Shown here in pieces: positions 1 to 4,482 of a stretch of 8,279 nt of DNA. The stretch's first letter is position 1. The number at the start of each line of letters is the position of its first letter. The position numbers and the translations under genes were made by a program. The notes beneath the pieces were generated by a model. The model did no database searches and was not told where the DNA came from. It saw only the letters and a program-made list of their open reading frames with translations. Origin of the DNA: Acidobacteriota bacterium (lineage in GTDB: Bacteria; Acidobacteriota; Terriglobia; UBA7540); NCBI GenBank assembly GCA_021789565.1, contig JAJYJL010000280.1, positions 1 to 8,279 of the forward strand, written 5' to 3'.

Positions 1-1
1 C

Positions 2-754
2 CTGTGCACGAAGATTTCCTTTATTAACATGGTCGCTGACCTTTGTGAAACGTTGGGAGCCGATATCACCAGCCTGACTCAAGGCATCGGATTGGACCAC
101 CGCATCGGGCGCGAGTTTTTGGGTGCTGGCATCGGCTTTGGCGGATATTGCTTTCCGAAGGACTTGAAGGCGTTCATTTATCTCGCGGAGGAGCATGGCG
201 CAGATTTCTCTCTTCTGAAGCAGGTTGAACGCGTTAATCAGCGGCGGATTGAAATGATTGTCAAGAAAGTCCGGCGCGCACTCTGGGTGATTCAAGGGAA
301 GAGGATTGCCATTCTGGGCCTTGCCTTCAAGGCAGGAACCGATGACATCCGCGAAGCTCCCAGTCTTAAGATCATCGAGCAACTTCTCAACGAAGGCGCG
401 ATCCTTCGGCTCTACGATCCGTGCGCTATGCCCAATGCGCAAAAGGCCCTTGCCGAAAACGAAGATATTACCTACTGCGGATCCGCTTATGAGGCTGCGA
501 AAGGCGCAGATGCTCTGCTGATCCTGACCGAGTGGGAGGAATTTCGTGAGCTCAATCTGTCACAGCTACGAAGTGTGATGACTGTTCCAACAGTCGTCGA
601 CGGCCGGAATCTTTTTGACCCTCAAATCATGAAGAAGTCAGGCTTTGAGTACTACTGTGTCGGAAGGAGGGATGCGGCGAATCTCGCCGTGCCCTCCAAA
701 GTTTTATCCGGCCTTCCCGCCATGGAGTTGGAAGAAGCACGAACAAGTCAATAA
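2..754 (+). CDS. ugd: UDP-glucose 6-dehydrogenase, C-terminal part (5' end outside window)
   Basis: Cytoplasmic NAD-dependent enzyme that oxidises UDP-glucose to UDP-glucuronate, an acidic precursor for exopolysaccharide. The reading frame is open from position 2 with no start or upstream stop, so the gene begins before the window. The ATG at 29 sits inside the conserved TKISFIN-MVADLCE helix and is not a real start. Visible family motifs are GFGGYCFPKD (about 137-166), which carries the catalytic cysteine at 149-151, then LAFKAGTDDIREAP of the C-terminal UDP-binding/Rossmann domain, the LYDP strand end and the LTEWEEF motif near the C terminus. The last roughly 25 residues are a non-conserved tail. 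The rhamnose genes follow after a 128-bp gap, so it belongs to the same sugar-nucleotide block. GDP-mannose dehydrogenase is the main alternative in this superfamily, but the TEWEEF and GGYCFPKD forms fit the UDP-glucose enzyme better. Confidence 0.9.
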   Translation: MCTKISFINMVADLCETLGADITSLTQGIGLDHRIGREFLGAGIGFGGYCFPKDLKAFIYLAEEHGADFSLLKQVERVNQRRIEMIVKKVRRALWVIQGKRIAILGLAFKAGTDDIREAPSLKIIEQLLNEGAILRLYDPCAMPNAQKALAENEDITYCGSAYEAAKGADALLILTEWEEFRELNLSQLRSVMTVPTVVDGRNLFDPQIMKKSGFEYYCVGRRDAANLAVPSKVLSGLPAMELEEARTSQ

Positions 755-817
755 CGCACGCGCATATCCGTCCTGAGTCTTGCCCCAGGTACTTTGTCGC
801 TGGCTGTTTTATTGTTG

Positions 818-837
818 CCTCCGATTAATTCCGGAGG
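818..837 (+). other. Inverted repeat in the ugd-rfbA gap
   Basis: CCTCCG (818-823) and CGGAGG (832-837) form a perfect 6-bp stem around an 8-nt AT-rich loop. The 3' arm is itself Shine-Dalgarno-like and directly abuts the TTG at 838, leaving no spacer, so it is unlikely to drive initiation there. No U-tract follows, so it is not an evident terminator. It could be an mRNA structure upstream of rfbA; a function is not demonstrated. Confidence 0.35.
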
Positions 838-870
838 TTGCGGCCGGAAGCAAAAAGCCAACTATTTAAG

Positions 871-876
871 AGGAGG
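871..876 (+). promoter_or_regulatory. Shine-Dalgarno site deciding the rfbA start
   Basis: AGGAGG lies 6 nt before the in-frame TTG at 883, which opens the conserved KGVILAGGTGSR strand-loop. The longer reading from TTG 838 would add 15 poorly conserved residues and has a Shine-Dalgarno-like GGAGG with zero spacing. Confidence 0.75.
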
Positions 877-882
877 CCCAAT

Positions 883-1659
883 TTGAAAGGAGTCATTCTT
901 GCTGGAGGGACGGGGTCACGCCTTTTCCCCCTGACCAAAATTACGAACAAGCATCTGCTCCCGGTTTATACCGAGCCGATGATCTTTTATCCCATCCGGG
1001 CGCTTATCAATGCCGGGATCACGGAGATCCTTATCGTGACGGGCGGGCGCAACTCAGGCGATTTTCTCCGCCTGCTGAGCGACGGCAAGGAGTTCGGCCT
1101 TCGTCATTTGAACTATACCTATCAGGAAGGCGAGGGCGGCATCGCTGCCGCGCTGAAGCTGGCGGAGTACTTTGCGGCCGGAGACAAAATTTGCGTGATC
1201 CTCGGTGACAACATCATAGAGGGTAGCATTGTGCAGGCAGTCGAGCGTTTCAAGAGTCAGCCCAAAGGGGCACACATCATCCTCAAGGAAGTCCCCTACC
1301 CTCAGCGCTTCGGCGTTCCCGTCTTCGATGGCGATAGGATCATCCGGATTCAGGAGAAGCCGGATCAACCGGCAAGCCCGTTTGCCGTGACGGGTATCTA
1401 CTTATACGATTCAACCGTGTTTGAAAGGGTCGACCGCCTAAAACCCTCCAGACGGGGCGAACTTGAAATCACGGACGTCAATAACTCCTACCTGAGCGAC
1501 GGGACACTGACCTATAGCATTCTGGAAGGCTGGTGGACCGACGCAGGGACCTTTGAATCATTGAGAAGCGCCACAAACCTTGTTGCGGAAACGGGAGCGA
1601 ATAAGCTGGATATGGAAGCCCAGGGACAGTTGGCCGCAGCAATGGAAACACAGAAATGA
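883..1659 (+). CDS. rfbA: Glucose-1-phosphate thymidylyltransferase (RmlA/RfbA, short form)
   Basis: Cytoplasmic nucleotidyltransferase that makes dTDP-glucose from dTTP and glucose-1-phosphate, the first step to dTDP-L-rhamnose. From TTG 883 it is 258 residues, the short form of the family, compared with about 290 for the long enterobacterial type. The nucleotide-binding signature GGTGSRLFPLT is at residues 8-18, followed by K23 and the HLLPV segment. LGDN at 107-110 carries a metal-binding Asp (D109), EKP is at 158-160, and WWTDAGT at 217-223 carries the second acidic ligand (D220). An in-frame TTG at 838 gives 273 residues, but the well-spaced AGGAGG at 871-876 supports 883. rfbB starts 11 nt after its stop, consistent with co-transcription. 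Another sugar-phosphate nucleotidyltransferase specificity cannot be excluded from sequence alone, but the rfbB and rfbD neighbours support dTDP-glucose. Confidence 0.88.
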   Translation: MKGVILAGGTGSRLFPLTKITNKHLLPVYTEPMIFYPIRALINAGITEILIVTGGRNSGDFLRLLSDGKEFGLRHLNYTYQEGEGGIAAALKLAEYFAAGDKICVILGDNIIEGSIVQAVERFKSQPKGAHIILKEVPYPQRFGVPVFDGDRIIRIQEKPDQPASPFAVTGIYLYDSTVFERVDRLKPSRRGELEITDVNNSYLSDGTLTYSILEGWWTDAGTFESLRSATNLVAETGANKLDMEAQGQLAAAMETQK

Positions 1660-1670
1660 GTGAGTGAAAA

Positions 1671-2735
1671 ATGAAACTGGCAATCACTGGAGGAGCGGGC
1701 TTTATCGGTTCCAACTTCGTCCGCTACATGCTGGAGAAATACCCTGACTATGACATTCTCAATCTGGACTACCTGACCTACTCCGGGAACCTTGAAAACC
1801 TGTCCGACGTGCTCAGGAATCCCCGGCACCAATTTTTGAGAGTGGATATTTGCGACCGGAACCAAGCCGTCCGGGCGCTCTCCAGTGGAGTGGATTTCGT
1901 TGTTCATTTTGCCGCCGAATCGCATGTTGACCGGAGCATTATGGACAGCTCCGTATTCGTCCGAACCAACGTGCTGGGAACGCAATGCCTGCTGGAGGCT
2001 GCACGTCAGTGGGGGGTGCGTCGTTTCGTTCACGTCAGCACGGATGAGGTATACGGGAGTGCACCTGGGAAGCAGAGTTTTCGGGAAGACTCTCCCCTCG
2101 CTCCCAACAGCCCGTATGCGGCAAGCAAAGCCGCTTCCGATCTACTGGCCCGCGCTTACTTTCAAACGTACCGCTTTCCGGTGGTTGTTACGCGTTGCTC
2201 CAACAACTTTGGGCCATATCAGTTTCCCGAGAAATTCATTCCGCTCCTCATCAGCCGGGCGCTGGAAAATCAGGACATCCCCATTTACGGAGACGGTCTC
2301 CAGGTGCGCGACTGGATTTTTGTGAATGACCACTGCCGGGCTTTGGATACCGTTCTTCACTCCGGCCGCGAAGGTGAAATCTACAACATTGGTGGGGGTA
2401 ACGAATGGCCCAATCTTGAAATCGCCGGCCGGATTCTGGATCTGCTTCACAAACCTCATTCCCTGCTGACGTACGTTCAGGATCGGCCCGGCCATGACCG
2501 GCGCTATTCAGTGGACTGCGGGAAGATTGAGGCCGAACTTGGCTGGAGGCCCCAGACGAATTTTGCAGCAGGATTGGCCAGAACAATTGACTGGTACGTG
2601 GCAAACACCGGGTGGAGAGAACGAATCCAGAACCAGGCCTACCGGTCCTACTATCAGGAGCAGTACGAACAACGTGACGAGACATTGAAAAGAATACAGA
2701 ACCCGGGAGGAGGCTCCGTATGCGCATCCTTGTGA
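1671..2735 (+). CDS. rfbB: dTDP-glucose 4,6-dehydratase (RmlB/RfbB)
   Basis: Extended short-chain dehydrogenase/reductase that converts dTDP-glucose to dTDP-4-keto-6-deoxyglucose with bound NAD, step two of the dTDP-rhamnose pathway. It has 354 residues, the usual length. The NAD-binding glycine motif GGAGFIG is at 7-13. HFAAESHVDRSI follows, then the catalytic STDEVYG at 123-129 with the T-D-E trio T124-D125-E126 typical of the dehydratase. YAASK at 149-153 gives the Y149xxxK153 pair, and RCSNNFGPYQFPEKFIPL is the substrate-binding stretch. RPGHDRRYSVD near the C terminus is also characteristic. The upstream ribosome site is weak (a GAGTGAG-like stretch), so translation may depend on coupling to rfbA. 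Its last 16 bp overlap rfbD, and the rfbD Shine-Dalgarno lies inside this gene. Confidence 0.95.
   Translation: MKLAITGGAGFIGSNFVRYMLEKYPDYDILNLDYLTYSGNLENLSDVLRNPRHQFLRVDICDRNQAVRALSSGVDFVVHFAAESHVDRSIMDSSVFVRTNVLGTQCLLEAARQWGVRRFVHVSTDEVYGSAPGKQSFREDSPLAPNSPYAASKAASDLLARAYFQTYRFPVVVTRCSNNFGPYQFPEKFIPLLISRALENQDIPIYGDGLQVRDWIFVNDHCRALDTVLHSGREGEIYNIGGGNEWPNLEIAGRILDLLHKPHSLLTYVQDRPGHDRRYSVDCGKIEAELGWRPQTNFAAGLARTIDWYVANTGWRERIQNQAYRSYYQEQYEQRDETLKRIQNPGGGSVCASL
2706..2713 (+). promoter_or_regulatory. Shine-Dalgarno site of rfbD inside rfbB
   Basis: GGAGGAGG stands 6 nt before ATG 2720 and within the last codons of rfbB. It supports the overlapping start rather than a later one. Confidence 0.7.
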
Positions 2736-3622
2736 CGGGGGCAGCCGGGATGCTGGGGCATGCCCTGGTTCCCATTCTGGGAAAGGATCACGCTGTCGTC
2801 GCTCTTACCAGAAAGGACTGCGACCTGTGTGAGGAAGATGCGGTTTGGGAAACAATCCGGCGCCAGAAGCCCGATATGGTTGTTCATCTTGCCGCGTTCA
2901 CCAATGTGGACGGATGCGAACTTGATCCAGAAAAGGCAAAAGCCTGGAACGAACTCGCAACACTCAATGTGGCAAAGGCGGTAAAGCACGTTGGTGCAGG
3001 TATTTTGTACACAAGCACGGATTACGTGTTCGACGGCCGGGCAACCAGTCCGTATTCTGAGGACGCTCAAACCAATCCCCTCTGCGTCTATGGAGAAACA
3101 AAACTGACAGGAGAGTGGTACGTGCGGGAGATGATTGAGCGGTCATTCATTATCAGGACGTCGTGGCTCTTTGGGCCTGACGGTAAGAATTTCGTATCCA
3201 CGATCCTGCGGCTGGCACGCGAGAAGTCTGAACTCCGCGTTGTCAATGACCAGCGAGGATCGCCGACTTACACAAGGCACCTGGCGAAGAAATTGGCAGA
3301 ACTTGTGAAGACCCGCGAATACGGAACTTATCACGTGACGGCAACAGGAAACTGCACCTGGTATGAGTTTGCCCGGAAGATTATTGAGTTGTATGACCTT
3401 CAGGGAATACGGGTGATTCCCATCTCTACAACGGAGTGCGGCCGTCCAGCCCTCAGGCCCTCCTTCTCTGTACTTGCAAACAGGCGGCTCAGTTCATTGG
3501 GCATCGGCCTCTTACCCCAGTGGGAGGAAGGACTGAAAAGCTATCTCGCAGAAATTAGTGACGGAGGCAAATATGGCAACAAAGTCATCGAGAAGCGGCC
3601 AGCTTATTCAACACTTGCCTGA
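2720..3622 (+). CDS. rfbD: dTDP-4-dehydrorhamnose reductase (RmlD/RfbD)
   Basis: Short-chain reductase that performs the last step to dTDP-L-rhamnose, reducing the 4-keto group with NAD(P)H. It has 300 residues. The cofactor loop GAAGMLGH is at 7-14, followed by VVHLAAFTNVDGCE. STDYVFDG starts at S99, YGETK at 124-128 gives the Y124xxxK128 catalytic pair, and IIRTSWLFGPDGKNFV and GSPTYT follow as in the family. The expected family C-terminal helix ends near LKSYLAEISD (about residue 281). The remaining 19 residues are encoded mostly where the frame runs into the next gene and look like an unconserved extension. The start is fixed by GGAGGAGG 6 nt upstream. It overlaps rfbB by 16 bp and the rfbC-like gene by 50 bp. 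Confidence 0.93.
   Translation: MRILVTGAAGMLGHALVPILGKDHAVVALTRKDCDLCEEDAVWETIRRQKPDMVVHLAAFTNVDGCELDPEKAKAWNELATLNVAKAVKHVGAGILYTSTDYVFDGRATSPYSEDAQTNPLCVYGETKLTGEWYVREMIERSFIIRTSWLFGPDGKNFVSTILRLAREKSELRVVNDQRGSPTYTRHLAKKLAELVKTREYGTYHVTATGNCTWYEFARKIIELYDLQGIRVIPISTTECGRPALRPSFSVLANRRLSSLGIGLLPQWEEGLKSYLAEISDGGKYGNKVIEKRPAYSTLA
3563..3567 (+). promoter_or_regulatory. Shine-Dalgarno site deciding the rfbC-like start
   Basis: GGAGG is 5 nt before ATG 3573, inside the end of rfbD. The in-frame GTG at 3558 lies upstream of this site, so ATG 3573 is the preferred start. Confidence 0.65.
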
Positions 3623-4196
3623 GGGGCGTTTGATTGGAGAAGGCGCGGGACTCCGTCTTGTGCTTCCACAACACGAAACTACTGGTATTGGTGATGTGAT
3701 TACAAGTCCCCAGGCTTCCCGACTGATCGACGGTGTTGAAATCGAGCCAACCGTTCAGTGGCCTGACGACCGCGGTTCCTTTGCCGAGATTTTTCGCTTT
3801 GGCGCCCCTGGTATTGCGCGGGATTTCGGGCCTGACCGCGGTCATCAGATTCAGGTGTCATTCACGATCTCCTACCCGGGTGTGATCAAGGCGATTCACT
3901 ACCATTTCGAGCAAACCGACCTGTGGGCACCTCTGGCTGGGATGTTCCAAGTCTTCCTCTGTGATCTTCGGGAGGAGTCACCCAGTCACGGTCGCATTAA
4001 CACTCTGTTCGTCGGGACACAGCGTTTATGGAAAGTGCGGATCCCTCCGGGCGTTGCCCATGGTTACAAAGTTGTCGGGACTGAGCCTGCCCAACTGCTC
4101 TACGCGACCAATCATTTCTACGATCCGGCCGACGAAGGCCGGTTGGCCTTTGACGACCCGGAGATCGGCTACGATTGGAATCAAAGACCTCGGTAG
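3573..4196 (+). CDS. rfbC: RmlC-family cupin, probable dTDP-4-dehydrorhamnose 3,5-epimerase (divergent)
   Basis: A 207-residue member of the dTDP-sugar epimerase cupin family. The canonical enzyme epimerises C3 and C5 of dTDP-4-keto-6-deoxyglucose between the RfbB and RfbD steps. Family landmarks are DDRGSFAEIF (65-74), PGVIKAIHYH (102-111), GMFQVFLCDLR (123-133), IPPGVAHGYKV (157-167), LLYATNHFY (175-183) and FDDPEIGYDW (193-202). The histidine that acts as base in characterised RmlC is kept (H109) and a Tyr is kept at Y177. The usual RGLH is KAIH here, and the segment after it is about three residues shorter, so Asp (D116) aligns where the catalytic-site Lys normally stands. About 50 N-terminal residues precede the canonical domain start. 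Position after rfbA, rfbB and rfbD argues for the rhamnose role; the substitutions leave a variant specificity possible. The longer GTG 3558 start would add five residues. Confidence 0.75.
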   Translation: MATKSSRSGQLIQHLPEGRLIGEGAGLRLVLPQHETTGIGDVITSPQASRLIDGVEIEPTVQWPDDRGSFAEIFRFGAPGIARDFGPDRGHQIQVSFTISYPGVIKAIHYHFEQTDLWAPLAGMFQVFLCDLREESPSHGRINTLFVGTQRLWKVRIPPGVAHGYKVVGTEPAQLLYATNHFYDPADEGRLAFDDPEIGYDWNQRPR

Positions 4197-4303
4197 GCTT
4201 AGCGAGAACTTCACTTAGTCGACGATATTTGTATCCCAATGAGCATACAAGATGCCTCATCTGCCTGGCTTGACCTCAGTGCTCGTGCCTGGCGCAGCTG
4301 CAA

Positions 4304-4330
4304 TTGAAGTCTCGAGGAGATGGGTATAAA
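4304..4330 (+). promoter_or_regulatory. Weak sigma70-like promoter candidate before the kinase gene
   Basis: TTGAAG (4304-4309) and TATAAA (4325-4330) resemble -35 and -10 boxes, but the 15-nt spacer is shorter than the usual 17. The location, about 150 bp upstream of the kinase start, would leave a long leader containing the hairpin described separately. This is pattern matching only. Confidence 0.28.
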
Positions 4331-4410
4331 GGCCCGTCCATTGACCAAGATTAGCGTGCAGCGGGTTCATAAACCACAGCGTAGGGACGTTGTTATTAAT
4401 GTGCCATTAG

Positions 4411-4418
4411 GGAGGTGA
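4411..4418 (+). promoter_or_regulatory. Strong Shine-Dalgarno match not paired with an annotated gene
   Basis: GGAGGTGA matches eight consecutive bases of the canonical sequence complementary to the 16S rRNA 3' end. It is 64 nt from the kinase ATG, too far to serve it directly. The nearest usable start is GTG 4429, which opens a 9-codon frame ending at TGA 4456-4458. Spacing from GGAGG to that GTG is 13 nt, somewhat long. Confidence 0.4.
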
Positions 4419-4434
4419 GGACTCTGTCGTGAGA

Positions 4435-4454
4435 CCGCCATCTGCGGATGGCGG
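4435..4454 (+). other. GC-rich perfect hairpin in the kinase leader
   Basis: CCGCCATC (4435-4442) and GATGGCGG (4447-4454) form an 8-bp perfect stem closed by a TGCG loop. It ends 28 nt before the kinase ATG and is not followed by a T-run, so it does not look like an intrinsic terminator. It lies wholly within the mini-ORF 4429-4458. It may be a leader structure or a copy of a dispersed palindrome. Confidence 0.55.
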
Positions 4455-4482
4455 CTGAGGCAACGAGTTCATACACAACGAC

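Larger units (their letters stand above)
4197..4482 (+). other. Intergenic gap between the rhamnose genes and the kinase gene
   Basis: This 286-bp gap separates the sugar-nucleotide block from the export block. It holds an AT-rich dyad, TTGTAT (4229-4234) with ATACAA (4245-4250), around a 10-nt loop. Two direct copies of TGCCTGGC lie at 4262-4269 and 4286-4293. A weak promoter-like pair follows near 4304-4330, and a strong Shine-Dalgarno match, a mini-ORF and a hairpin lie between 4411 and 4458. I see no transcription terminator with a U-tract and no longer ORF that looks real. Confidence 0.6.

Noticed and set aside
29..31. ATG 29 as the start of the dehydrogenase
   Set aside because: The same frame upstream encodes the conserved CTKISFIN residues, so the gene is simply cut by the window edge.
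1512..2033. Long minus-strand open frame opposite rfbA/rfbB
   Set aside because: It lies antisense to strongly conserved rfbA and rfbB sequence, spans their junction, and its translation has no recognisable motif; typical shadow frame in GC-rich DNA.
2251..2775. 174-residue minus-strand frame opposite rfbB
   Set aside because: Antisense to conserved RfbB coding sequence, with an Arg/Pro/Ser-rich composition and no domain; shadow frame.
4229..4250. TTGTAT/ATACAA dyad as an rfb-operon terminator
   Set aside because: The stem is AT-rich, the loop is 10 nt and no T-run follows; it is mentioned only as a dyad in the gap.
4262..4304. Sigma54-type promoter (GG-N10-GC) around the TGCCTGGC repeats
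   Set aside because: The GG to GC spacings are not 10 nt at either copy, so the invariant geometry fails.
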